Source of the DNA: Rubricoccus sp038746605
GTDB taxonomy: Bacteria; Bacteroidota; Rhodothermia; Rhodothermales; Rubricoccaceae
Reading direction: 5' to 3'
NCBI GenBank assembly: GCA_038746605.1
Contig: JBCDKM010000014.1
Location: 1 to 64,000, forward strand
Length of the DNA stretch: 64,000 bases
The notes under the pieces were generated by a model. That model ran no database searches. It was not told the DNA's origin and was given only the letters and a program-made list of their open reading frames with translations. A program made the position numbers and the translations under genes. Shown here piece by piece: positions 26,767 through 34,639 of this stretch. Position 1 is the stretch's first letter. Every line of letters begins with the position of its first letter.

Positions 26767-27777
26767 ATGCGCCACACTCTCCGCCTCGGTCTCGTCGTCG
26801 GCCTTCTCGCGAGCGCGACTGTCGCCTCGGCCCAGATCCTCCCCTCCTACGGCGGGGACCGCGCAGGCACGTCCGGCTTCCAGTTCCTGGAGGTCCCCGT
26901 GGATCCGCGAGGCGCCGCCCTCGGAGGCACGGCGGTCGCCACGGCCAACGACGCGAGCGCGCTCTTCTGGAACCCCGCGCTCATCACCCGAGGCGGGGAC
27001 ACCCAGGTCGGTCTCGCGCGCCTCCAGTACGTGGCAGATGTGAGCATGAACTACGCCGCCGTCTCGCGGGCGGTAGGGCCGTTCACAATCGGCGCCCACG
27101 TCCAGTCGCTGGATTCCGGTGAGATGCTCGTCACGGACGAGTACTCCGGTCCAAGGGGCACCGGCCAGACGTTCTCCTACCTCGGCGTGGTGGGTGGCGT
27201 CACTCTCGCGCAGGCGCTCACGGACCTCTTCTCCTACGGCGTGACGGCCAAGTTCGTCCGCGAGTCGGCCGCGGAGGTGAACATGGACGCGGCGCTCGTG
27301 GACCTCGGGGTGCACTACCGCGTCGGCGACACAGGGGCCAACATCGGCATCGCGATCCGCAACTTCGGTCTCAACGGCTTCGCTGATGGCGAGCTACCAC
27401 GCCAGACCGTCGAGGGCGAGACCGTCACCGAGGATGATTTCGAGGACCTCGTGCCTCCCACGACCTTCCTCCTTGGGATGAGTTACGACGTGCTTCGCGG
27501 CGCGAGCGACCACGCGCTGACCGTCTCCGGTCAGCTCACCAACCCCAACGACGACGCCGAACTGTTCAACGTCGGCGTGGAGTACACCTTCTCGGATCTC
27601 CTCGCGCTGCGTGCAGGCTACGCCTTTGGCGCCGACGAACGGACCGTTCCGACTGCCGGGTTCGGCCTCAACCTCCCTGGACTCGGCGACGACCGCGACC
27701 TCCGGGTGGACTACGGTTTCAGCCACTTCGACCGCCTCGGTACGACCCATCGAATCGGCCTCACGGCCACCCTGTAG
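26767..27777 (+). CDS. PorV/PorQ-family outer-membrane protein
   Basis: 336 residues, signal peptide ending ASAQ. GFQFLEVPVDPRGAALGGTAVA and NDASALFWNPAL are the PorV/PorQ signature in the FadL-like barrel fold. In T9SS, PorV shuttles cargo from the translocon to the attachment complex and PorQ is a related surface component. Location next to genes for sorting-domain proteins supports a secretion role, although other components of the machinery are not in the window. Confidence 0.85.
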   Translation: MRHTLRLGLVVGLLASATVASAQILPSYGGDRAGTSGFQFLEVPVDPRGAALGGTAVATANDASALFWNPALITRGGDTQVGLARLQYVADVSMNYAAVSRAVGPFTIGAHVQSLDSGEMLVTDEYSGPRGTGQTFSYLGVVGGVTLAQALTDLFSYGVTAKFVRESAAEVNMDAALVDLGVHYRVGDTGANIGIAIRNFGLNGFADGELPRQTVEGETVTEDDFEDLVPPTTFLLGMSYDVLRGASDHALTVSGQLTNPNDDAELFNVGVEYTFSDLLALRAGYAFGADERTVPTAGFGLNLPGLGDDRDLRVDYGFSHFDRLGTTHRIGLTATL

Positions 27778-27781
27778 ATCC

Positions 27782-27801
27782 GGTACGAGGCACCTCGTAC
27801 C
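27782..27801. other. Perfect hairpin upstream of a lipoprotein gene
   Basis: GGTACGAGG-CA-CCTCGTACC: nine-base arms with a 2-nt loop, 5 nt after the porV-like stop and 9 nt before the next ATG (27811). It could be a processing site, an attenuator or a protein-binding dyad. Confidence 0.55.
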
Positions 27802-27810
27802 TCTCGCCCT

Positions 27811-29196
27811 ATGCGGTACATCCCTTCCCATCTCCTCGTCGTTCTCCTCGTTACAGTCACGCTCTCTGGGTGTGACGCCGTCTTCGGTTCCAAGGGCGAC
27901 GAGACCACCCGCGAGATCTTCGAGGAGGGCCAGACCGACCCGACCCTCGCCGACGATGTGGGCTACGTCCCGCTGAACCCGTTCTACACGCAGGGCTTCG
28001 GCGGCGAGTTCGAGAACCCGATGGATGTCTACGTCGGATACGACGAGTTCATCTACGTCGGCGACGACCGGGGGCTGCATGTGCTGGATCTGGCCGGGCG
28101 TCCCTTGGCCTTGCTGAACCAGCTCATCTTCGAGGACAACCCCGGACCGGATGAGGTTCTCGGCACCGCCGACGATATCCCCGTGCCGCCCCAGGATCTC
28201 CGCGACATCACGGCTGTGGTTCAGGACCGGCGCCTCGATGTGTACGTCGCTGCCCGTCGCGACACGACGGTTGCGGGCGCGGATTGCCCCTCCGCGGGTC
28301 TGCCAGAGCAGTGCGATCTCGCGGTGGTGTATCGGATCCGAGGTTTGACCGTCGGCAACCCGCGCGTGGTCGACATCATCTGGCACCCGTTCAGTGACGG
28401 CAGCCGTGCGCTCACCCGGTTCGAGACGCCCAACACGTACAACGGCAGCGGGAGCGATGAGGACGCCGTGTTCACCGGGATCTCCCCGCTGGCGGATAAC
28501 AGCGTCTACATCACACGCCAGGGGCCAGTCAACAACACCGCGACGGGTCGGCCGAGCCAGACCTTTAGCCCGTTCAATGCCTTCCTCGTCTACACCGCCG
28601 AGGGGGATTATGTCCAGTACATCCGCGCTCTCACGCCAGACCAGCCGAGCCTGCTCAGCGCATTCTTTCCTTCGGATGTACTGACCTTCGTCGGTCCGCC
28701 GCAGCGCCCGAACATCCCGCTGGACGAGAACTTCCTTCTCACACAGGCTCCGCCCACAGGCATCGCAGCACCGACCTACGGTGTGCTGTCCGTGCAAGTC
28801 GTGGAGACGGCCGACGGTGTGGAGTACCGCGTGGATAGCCAGCGTCTCGCTGCAGCCTCCAACCCGGACGCGGGCGACGGTGCCCTCTTCGAGGCGGATC
28901 AGTTCGAGCAGGTCTCTTCTCTGGGCTACGCAGCGGACCAGACCGGCTACATCTTCGTGCTGGACGCGGGCAAGGACAGCCTCTTCGTGTTCAACCAGGC
29001 TGGGATCGAGGGCGTCGCCCCGCCGCCCGGTGCAGACTCCTCGTTGCCGGTGCGGGTCTCGTTCGGCGGGACGGGTGCCAGCCCCCTTCAGTTCTCGAAC
29101 CCGCAGGGCGTGGCGTACTACGACCGGATCGTCTACGTGGCTGATACGGGCAACAACCGGATCAGCCGCTTCCGGCTCAACACAGACTTCGAGTAA
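27811..29196 (+). CDS. Beta-propeller (NHL-like) surface lipoprotein
   Basis: 461 residues, lipobox LSGC. Repeated NHL/6-bladed propeller strands are visible: MDVYVGYDEFIYVGDDRGLH near the start, GYIFVLDAGKDSLFVFNQAG, and GVAYYDRIVYVADTGNNRIS at the end. Such propellers often bind glycans or other proteins at the cell surface. It is the last gene of the exported-protein operon and is followed by a strong intrinsic terminator. Confidence 0.8.
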   Translation: MRYIPSHLLVVLLVTVTLSGCDAVFGSKGDETTREIFEEGQTDPTLADDVGYVPLNPFYTQGFGGEFENPMDVYVGYDEFIYVGDDRGLHVLDLAGRPLALLNQLIFEDNPGPDEVLGTADDIPVPPQDLRDITAVVQDRRLDVYVAARRDTTVAGADCPSAGLPEQCDLAVVYRIRGLTVGNPRVVDIIWHPFSDGSRALTRFETPNTYNGSGSDEDAVFTGISPLADNSVYITRQGPVNNTATGRPSQTFSPFNAFLVYTAEGDYVQYIRALTPDQPSLLSAFFPSDVLTFVGPPQRPNIPLDENFLLTQAPPTGIAAPTYGVLSVQVVETADGVEYRVDSQRLAAASNPDAGDGALFEADQFEQVSSLGYAADQTGYIFVLDAGKDSLFVFNQAGIEGVAPPPGADSSLPVRVSFGGTGASPLQFSNPQGVAYYDRIVYVADTGNNRISRFRLNTDFE

Positions 29197-29209
29197 GCGA
29201 CCGCACTGT

Positions 29210-29243
29210 CCGCCTCGGTCCCCTCGTAGACCCACCGAGGCGG
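29210..29243. repeat. Dispersed palindrome, long class
   Basis: Ten-base arms CCGCCTCGGT (29210-29219) and ACCGAGGCGG (29234-29243) around a 14-bp centre CCCCTCGTAGACCC. It overlaps the left edge of the U-tailed terminator that follows. Confidence 0.85.
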
Positions 29244-29277
29244 CCGACCCTGCATCCGGGCGGGGTCGGCCTTTTTT
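29242..29277 (+). terminator. Rho-independent terminator
   Basis: GGCCGACCC (29242-29250) pairs with GGGTCGGCC (29263-29271), followed directly by six T (29272-29277). It ends the 17408-29196 operon and is the clearest textbook terminator in the window. Confidence 0.85.
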
Positions 29278-29355
29278 GTGCCTGCTCAGCGTGAACCTAT
29301 CGGCCGCGCGAGGCCGTAGGGCGCCTCTGCCCCTCCCGCACGGCACCCTCGCGCC

Positions 29356-30612
29356 ATGCGCCTCACCGCTGCCTCTCTCGTCGCCCTTGCCCTCGCGTGC
29401 TTTTGGCTCGTCGGCACATTCGAGGGATGCGATGACCAGGCGCGAGAACAGACACGCGTCACGGAGGCGGCTGAGCCACGAGTGATCCTCATCTCGCTGG
29501 ATGGCTTCCGGGCCGATTATTTGGACCGCGCCGATGTTCAGGCCCCTACGCTCCGGCGCCTCGCACGAGAAGGCGTTCGCGCCCAGAGCATGACGCCGGT
29601 CTTCCCGAGCGTGACGCTGCCCAACCACTGGTCCCTCGCGACGGGGCTGCATCCACAGGATCACGGCATCGTCGCCAACGAGTTCCGCGCGCCGGATGGG
29701 CGCCTGTTCAACGGCGAGCGCAAGACCGGCATGACGGAGCCGGAGTGGTGGGGCGGCGAGCCCATCTGGGCGACTGCCGAGCGCCAGGGGCTTCGCGTGG
29801 GGACCGTCTTCTGGCCCGGCAGCCAGGCCATTCGCCCCGGCCGTTGGCTGGCGTACGACGCTGCGATGCCGTACGAGGCGCGCGTGGACACAGCCCTGGC
29901 CTGGCTCGATCTCCCACGGAGCGAGCGTCCCCACTTCGTCACGCTTTATTTCGAGGCCGTCGATAGTGCGGGCCACCGGCATGGCCCGGACACGCCGGAG
30001 GTCGCCGCAGCCATCGAACGCGTGGACGACGCCCTCGCCCGGCTCGTAGCGGGTCTGGAGGCGCGTGGGCTCCTCGCCACGACCGACCTCGTCGTCGTCA
30101 GTGACCACGGCATGACCTCGCTCTCGCGCGACCGCCTCGTCTACCTGGACGACGCCGTCGACCTCGACACCGAGGCGGATGAGGTGCTCTGGAGTACGCC
30201 CACCCACATCTGGCCCGCGAAGGGCACGGACTCCGATTCTCTCGTCGCGCGTCTGGATGTGCTGGACTACGTCCGTGCGTACCGCCGCGAAGACACACCG
30301 GAGCACCTTCACTACCGCGCGAACGACCGTATCGGGCCCATCGTGGTGCTCCCAGACGAAGGGTGGAGCGTAACGACCCGTGCCCGCGTCGCCGCCGATC
30401 CGACGTTCCCCATCCCGGGCTCGCATGGCTTCGACCCTCGCGAGGCGACCATGCAGGCGCTCTTCATCGCGCGAGGCCCCCGCTTCCGCGTCGCCACAGA
30501 GACCGGGACCATCCAGACGGTCGATGTGCACGGCATCGTCGCTGGGGCGCTGGACATCCAGCCCGCGCCGACCAGCGGCGACCCAAGATCCGCGCGGCGC
30601 GTCCTCCGCTAG
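29356..30612 (+). CDS. Ectonucleotide pyrophosphatase/phosphodiesterase-like enzyme
   Basis: 418 residues in the alkaline phosphatase superfamily, with an N-terminal signal or anchor (MRLTAASLVALALACFWLVG). Motifs: SLDGFRADYL (metal Asp), FPSVTLPNH (Thr nucleophile), DSAGHRHGP, VSDHGM and GSHGFD (metal Asp/His). ENPP enzymes cleave pyrophosphate or phosphodiester bonds in nucleotides. With the secreted nuclease at 16105 it could release phosphate or nucleosides from external nucleic acids (inference). It is isolated from the exported-protein operon by the 29242 terminator. Confidence 0.85.
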   Translation: MRLTAASLVALALACFWLVGTFEGCDDQAREQTRVTEAAEPRVILISLDGFRADYLDRADVQAPTLRRLAREGVRAQSMTPVFPSVTLPNHWSLATGLHPQDHGIVANEFRAPDGRLFNGERKTGMTEPEWWGGEPIWATAERQGLRVGTVFWPGSQAIRPGRWLAYDAAMPYEARVDTALAWLDLPRSERPHFVTLYFEAVDSAGHRHGPDTPEVAAAIERVDDALARLVAGLEARGLLATTDLVVVSDHGMTSLSRDRLVYLDDAVDLDTEADEVLWSTPTHIWPAKGTDSDSLVARLDVLDYVRAYRREDTPEHLHYRANDRIGPIVVLPDEGWSVTTRARVAADPTFPIPGSHGFDPREATMQALFIARGPRFRVATETGTIQTVDVHGIVAGALDIQPAPTSGDPRSARRVLR

Positions 30613-30617
30613 CTCCG

Positions 30618-30653
30618 CCCGCCTCGGTGTCTTCACGAAAGGACCGAGGCAGG
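30618..30653. repeat. Dispersed palindrome, long class
   Basis: CCCGCCTCGGT and ACCGAGGC arms around GTCTTCACGAAAGG. The centre has TTC-AC-GAA, a paired change relative to the commoner TCC-AC-GGA. It lies between convergent stop codons (30612 and 30666). Confidence 0.85.
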
Positions 30654-30665
30654 AGGAGCCGGGTG

Positions 30666-31358
30666 TCACCACGCGAGTCGGTCGCCGTCGCGGAAGAAGC
30701 CGCCCGTGGGGCCGCCGTCCGGTAGCGTGGCGGCCCAGACGACGCTCGCGGCGCCTTGCTCCACGGATCGAGGCGCCGCCTGCCCGCCCATGTCGGTCCG
30801 CACCCAGCCGGGGCAGACCGCGTTGACGAGCACGCCGGGAAGCGCGCTCGCGAGCATGAGCGTGACGGCGTTAAGCGCGGCCTTGGAGTGGCTGTACGCG
30901 GGCGTGCCGGAGCCCAGGCTCCCGAGCTGCCCGGCCTGGCTGGAGACGTTCACCAGTCGGCCGTGCGGGCTCTCGCGGAGCATCGGCGCGAAGACTTGCG
31001 CGAGGCGCCATGGCCCGAGCGTGTTCGTCTCCCACACGCGCCGGACCCGGTCGAGGTCGGCCGTGAGGACGCGCTGGTCGGTGTCGTAGTCCGTCCCGGC
31101 GTTGTTGACGAGCACGTCCAGCCCGCCGTGCGCTGCCACGGTCTGTCTGGTGGCCTGCACGCTGGCCGGGTCGGTCACGTCGAGTTGGACCGCCTCGGCG
31201 TGTCCGTCCGGGGAGGTGGCGTTAATGGAATCGGCCGCCTCTCGGCTGTCGGCCAGGGTGCGGGCGCCGAGGAAGACATGGACCCCGCGCGAGGCGAGTT
31301 GGCGGGCGACCTCGCGGCCGATCCCGCGGTTGGCGCCGGTGACGAGAGCAATGGGCAT
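30666..31358 (-). CDS. Short-chain dehydrogenase/reductase (carbonyl reductase-like)
   Basis: 230 residues. NAD(P)-binding motif VTGANRGIGR at about 6-15, VNNAG, catalytic Ser in NVSSQAG and the YSHSK motif, then VCPGWVRTDMGG. The pattern is closest to carbonyl reductase/C-factor-type SDRs, usually NADPH-dependent. The substrate cannot be assigned. Confidence 0.85.
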   Translation of the reverse strand: MPIALVTGANRGIGREVARQLASRGVHVFLGARTLADSREAADSINATSPDGHAEAVQLDVTDPASVQATRQTVAAHGGLDVLVNNAGTDYDTDQRVLTADLDRVRRVWETNTLGPWRLAQVFAPMLRESPHGRLVNVSSQAGQLGSLGSGTPAYSHSKAALNAVTLMLASALPGVLVNAVCPGWVRTDMGGQAAPRSVEQGAASVVWAATLPDGGPTGGFFRDGDRLAW

Positions 31359-31410
31359 GGGAGGGGAAAGGGGGGGGGCTCCCCAGACGCCGAGGCGCCA
31401 GACAGGCTCC

Positions 31411-31812
31411 CTACAGCGGCACGCGGACGCTCACGCGAGCGCCACTGGTGGTCGGCATCGCGGAGACCTCCACGCGGCGCTCGTTGGCGCGACGGGCGGC
31501 GTGCGGCGAGTCGAGCACGCCGTACAGCCACGCGGCCCCCGCGATTCCGAGTCCGACACCTAGCGCCGTCCCGTGCCGGGTGTAGTAGTCGCGGCTCTGG
31601 AAGTCGTCGTTCAGCTTGGGCGCGGCATTCGCCGCCACGGCCAGACCGCCGATGGTGCCCGCTAGCAGCACGACGCCTTTGACGGGCTCCCCGGCGTAGA
31701 GATGCCCGCCACCCGGGGCGAAGATGGAGATGGTGCGAGCTGTGCCAGGGCTCTTGTCCTGGGCGGAGACCGCGAGCGGCGTGAGGAGGAACGCGAGAAG
31801 GAGTGGGCGCAT
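31411..31812 (-). CDS. DUF5683-like exported or membrane protein
   Basis: 133 residues from ATG 31812. The first 17 residues form a signal (MRPLLLAFLLTPLAVSA). FAPGGGHLYAGEPVKGVVLL resembles the PG-GQ-Y-G turn of DUF5683/TM2-like proteins, followed by another hydrophobic segment and a helix ending in GAAWLYGVLDSPHAAR. The function is unknown. Confidence 0.6.
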   Translation of the reverse strand: MRPLLLAFLLTPLAVSAQDKSPGTARTISIFAPGGGHLYAGEPVKGVVLLAGTIGGLAVAANAAPKLNDDFQSRDYYTRHGTALGVGLGIAGAAWLYGVLDSPHAARRANERRVEVSAMPTTSGARVSVRVPL

Positions 31813-31883
31813 GGATTTGGAAGTGGAGGCACTTCGAGACGCACGCACTGGCGCGAGATCCGGTCATCCTCCGCGGCGTTGTC

Positions 31884-31919
31884 CCCGCCTCGGCACCTCC
31901 ACGGACCAACCGAGGCGGG
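31884..31919. repeat. Dispersed palindrome, long class
   Basis: CCCGCCTCGG and CCGAGGCGGG arms around a centre with TCC-AC-GGA; the innermost T-A pair of the arms is a C-A mismatch here. It lies between divergent genes. Confidence 0.8.
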
Positions 31920-31987
31920 CGTACCCGCTGCCGATTTCGCAGGGGCCGCACCGTCTGCACACACGACCGCGCGGTGCCGCGACGTAA

Positions 31988-32007
31988 GTTTCACCCGACA
32001 GTGAAAC
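31988..32007. promoter_or_regulatory. Inverted repeat upstream of ccmF
   Basis: GTTTCAC (31988-31994) and GTGAAAC (32001-32007), spaced 6 bp, ending 10 bp before the ccmF ATG. Possible operator or leader hairpin; no matching regulator is known. Confidence 0.4.
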
Positions 32008-32017
32008 CTCCCCCGCA

Positions 32018-34519
32018 ATGCTAGGGATCGTGGGCGAGATCGCCCTCCTCATCGCTTTTGTCGCCAGCGGCGCTGCGCTGTTCGCCTTCGCGCGTGCCAC
32101 GTTCGCCACGGCCCCCGCTGATCGGGAGGCGTGGTCTCGCTTCGGCCGATGGGGGTGGTGGGCCGTGATCGGCGGTGTGGTCGTCGCGAGTGTCCTTCTG
32201 TGGACGGCCTTCCTGACGGGTCAGTACCAGTACGCCTACGTCTACCAGCAGACGTCGGACGCGATGCCGTTGCACTTCAAGATCAGCGGCTTCTGGGCAG
32301 GGCAGGAAGGCTCGTTCCTGCTGTGGATCCTCATGTCCACCCTCGTCGGTGCGGTGCTCGTGCGGTGGGGCGCGAAGCGTGACGGGGTTCCAGCCATCTC
32401 GCGCGAGATCCGCGAAGCGTTTGGGGCTCCGGTGATGGCCGTCGTCGCGCTCTGCAACGCGTTCATGCTCTCGATGGTCGTCGGGTTGGACCTCGGCGCG
32501 TTCACACTCGGCGCGAGCCCGTTCACGCCGCTCGCGGAGAAATTCCCGGACGCCCCGATGCTCCAGACCGCGGGCTTCATCCCCGCAGACGGGCAGGGCC
32601 TCAACGACCTCCTCCAGAACCCCTGGATGGCGATCCACCCGCCCATCATCTTCGTCGGGTTCACGCTCACGATGGTGCCCTTCGCGTTTGCTGTGGCCGG
32701 TCTCGCGATGCGGCGCTATACGCAATGGGTGCGGCCCGCGCTGCCATGGAGCCTCGCCGCGATGGGCGTGCTCGGCCTCGGCATCATGATGGGCGGCTAC
32801 TGGGCATACGAAACGCTCAGCTTCGGCGGCTGGTGGGCGTGGGACCCGGTCGAGAACTCCAGTCTCGTGCCGTGGCTCTTCGGCGTGGCCGGTCTCCACG
32901 CGATGGTCGTTCAGAAGCGGACGAGTGCCGGGCACAAGGCGGCGCTCATCCTCGCCATCGTGGCGTTCCAGCTGTGCATCTACTCCACGTTCCTGACGCG
33001 CAGCGGCGTCCTCGGCGATGTGTCCGTGCACAGCTTTGTGGACCTCGGGCTTTACAACCAGCTTCTCGTCTGGATTCTGAGCATCGGCGTGCTGGGTTTC
33101 GGGATGTTCGCGCTTCGCTACCGAGAGCTTCCGGCACCGCCCGCGCCGCCTGCGACGCTCTCGCGTGAGTCCATGATCTTCACCGGCGCGCTGCTGCTCG
33201 CCCTGGTCGGCCTCGTGATCATCCTCGGCACGAGCGCGCCCATCTTCGGGAAGCTCTTCCGCGACAACCCGAGCGCCGTCCCCATCGCGTTTTACAACAC
33301 GTGGACGCTCCCGCTGACGGTCGGCATCGCGTTCCTGATGGGCATGGGCCAGGTCTTCTGGTGGCGCAAGATGACCGTAGACGACGTGAACCGCGTGCTC
33401 CTGCGGCCGCTCGCGCTGACCGTCGTGAGCACGGCCGTTGTCCTTGGCACGACGCCTTTCGTGCAGCAGACCGTCCAGCCGCTCCCCGAGGCGGCCCCAG
33501 CCGTCGCGCAAATGGGCCTCTTCGACAGCAGCTTCTTCGCCACACACGGCACGAGTCTGCTGCTGCTGCTGCTGCTGTTCACGGCCTTCTTCACGCTCTG
33601 GGGCAACCTCCTCGTGATGATCCGCGTCGCGAAGGGGAACTGGAAGCTCATCGGCGGTAGCCTCACGCACGTGGGCTTCGGGTTGATGCTGCTCGGCATC
33701 TTCGCTTCCTCCGTCTTCAACGACCCAGTGGGCGAAGGCGCGGGCACGGACCTCCAGGGGTCGCGCGACAACGTCGTCGTCCCGCTCGGTGAGACGATGC
33801 CCTCCGGCGATGGCTTCGAGATCACGTACGTCGGCACGGAGCTTACAGAGGAGGGCCATCCGGCCTACCTCCTCGACTGGAAGAACACCCGCACCGACGA
33901 GACCTTCCAGACACGCAACGTGGTTTACAAGGACGGTCGCGACCAGTGGATCCAGCGCTCAGATGTGCGCGAAGGCTTCCTTCGTGACCTCTATGTCGCG
34001 GTGTTCCCTTCCGCGATGAGCACCAGCGCACCGGAGGGCGACCCGGATGCGCCGCAGGAGTTTACCCTCGCTCGGGGCGACTCCCTCACCCTCCAGGTCG
34101 CCGGGCGGGATCGCTACGCCCTCACCTTCGCCGACTACGAGCTCGGCGTCGACTTTGAGGCCATCGGTGTCGAGGCTGAAGGGGTAGACCTCGCTGTGGC
34201 AGCCCGCCTCGACGTGCGCGACCTCGAATCCGGTGAGACCCGCACGCTCCGTCCTGTCTACGCCATCACCTCAGACGGTCAGCAGCAGTACGTCCAGAAC
34301 CGCGCGACGAACTGGAACCTCGGCGTCGCGTTCGTCGGCATGGAGGTAGAGGATGACGCGATCCGTCTCATGATGGACGGTGCTCAGCCCAAAGAGGACG
34401 AGTGGGTCGTGGTGCAGGCCTCGGTGAAGCCGTTCATCTCGGTTCTCTGGATCGGTACGATTGTCATGATCGCGGGCTTCGCCGTCTCGGCAGGGCGTCG
34501 GTTCCGCGAGGCGAGGTAG
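32018..34519 (+). CDS. ccmF: Cytochrome c-type biogenesis protein CcmF (heme lyase)
   Basis: 833 residues, many membrane helices. The tryptophan-rich heme-handling motif GGWWAWDPVENSS is at about 270-283, with conserved His-bearing loops (NPWMAIHPPIIFVGF). CcmF attaches heme to apocytochrome c in the periplasm. The hydrophilic C-terminal domain (about 590-800) is larger than in many CcmF proteins. The other ccm genes are not in the window, so the system is split. A CTG x6 run near 33557 encodes a poly-Leu stretch. Confidence 0.92.
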   Translation: MLGIVGEIALLIAFVASGAALFAFARATFATAPADREAWSRFGRWGWWAVIGGVVVASVLLWTAFLTGQYQYAYVYQQTSDAMPLHFKISGFWAGQEGSFLLWILMSTLVGAVLVRWGAKRDGVPAISREIREAFGAPVMAVVALCNAFMLSMVVGLDLGAFTLGASPFTPLAEKFPDAPMLQTAGFIPADGQGLNDLLQNPWMAIHPPIIFVGFTLTMVPFAFAVAGLAMRRYTQWVRPALPWSLAAMGVLGLGIMMGGYWAYETLSFGGWWAWDPVENSSLVPWLFGVAGLHAMVVQKRTSAGHKAALILAIVAFQLCIYSTFLTRSGVLGDVSVHSFVDLGLYNQLLVWILSIGVLGFGMFALRYRELPAPPAPPATLSRESMIFTGALLLALVGLVIILGTSAPIFGKLFRDNPSAVPIAFYNTWTLPLTVGIAFLMGMGQVFWWRKMTVDDVNRVLLRPLALTVVSTAVVLGTTPFVQQTVQPLPEAAPAVAQMGLFDSSFFATHGTSLLLLLLLFTAFFTLWGNLLVMIRVAKGNWKLIGGSLTHVGFGLMLLGIFASSVFNDPVGEGAGTDLQGSRDNVVVPLGETMPSGDGFEITYVGTELTEEGHPAYLLDWKNTRTDETFQTRNVVYKDGRDQWIQRSDVREGFLRDLYVAVFPSAMSTSAPEGDPDAPQEFTLARGDSLTLQVAGRDRYALTFADYELGVDFEAIGVEAEGVDLAVAARLDVRDLESGETRTLRPVYAITSDGQQQYVQNRATNWNLGVAFVGMEVEDDAIRLMMDGAQPKEDEWVVVQASVKPFISVLWIGTIVMIAGFAVSAGRRFREAR

Positions 34520-34532
34520 CACGCGAGAGCGT

Positions 34533-34566
34533 CCGCCTCGGTAGGTCCCTGGAGACCACGAGGCGG
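34533..34566. repeat. Dispersed palindrome, long class (variant)
   Basis: CCGCCTCG and CGAGGCGG arms around an 18-bp centre containing TCC-CT-GGA. It lies 14 bp after the ccmF stop. Confidence 0.75.
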
Positions 34567-34613
34567 ACCGCATCGCGGAGAGAGTCCTTGCCAGTCCGGC
34601 ACGGACCGGTACG

Positions 34614-34634
34614 TTGGGGCTCCTCTAGCCCCAA
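34614..34634. promoter_or_regulatory. Perfect hairpin just before a GTG start
   Basis: TTGGGGCT (34614-34621) and AGCCCCAA (34627-34634) with a 5-nt loop end 5 nt before the GTG start at 34640. This occupies the place where a ribosome site should be, so it may control translation, or act as a ccmF-side terminator. Confidence 0.55.
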
Positions 34635-34639
34635 CGCCT

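Noticed and set aside
16105..29196. Complete type IX secretion machinery in the window
   Set aside because: Only cargo and a PorV/PorQ-type protein are seen; PorK/L/M/N, Sov and PorU are not recognised here.
27394..30672. A 1092-codon open frame on the minus strand opposite porV, the propeller lipoprotein and the phosphodiesterase genes
   Set aside because: It runs antisense to three recognised genes, is rich in Arg, Val, Glu and His as expected for a GC-rich shadow frame, and shows no domain.
33557..33574. CTG x6 trinucleotide run inside ccmF as a phase-variable site
   Set aside because: Changes in a CTG run keep the frame and only vary a poly-Leu helix, so on-off switching is not expected.
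32021..33859. A 612-codon minus-strand frame opposite ccmF
   Set aside because: Low-complexity charged composition typical of antisense GC-rich frames; ccmF is unambiguous.
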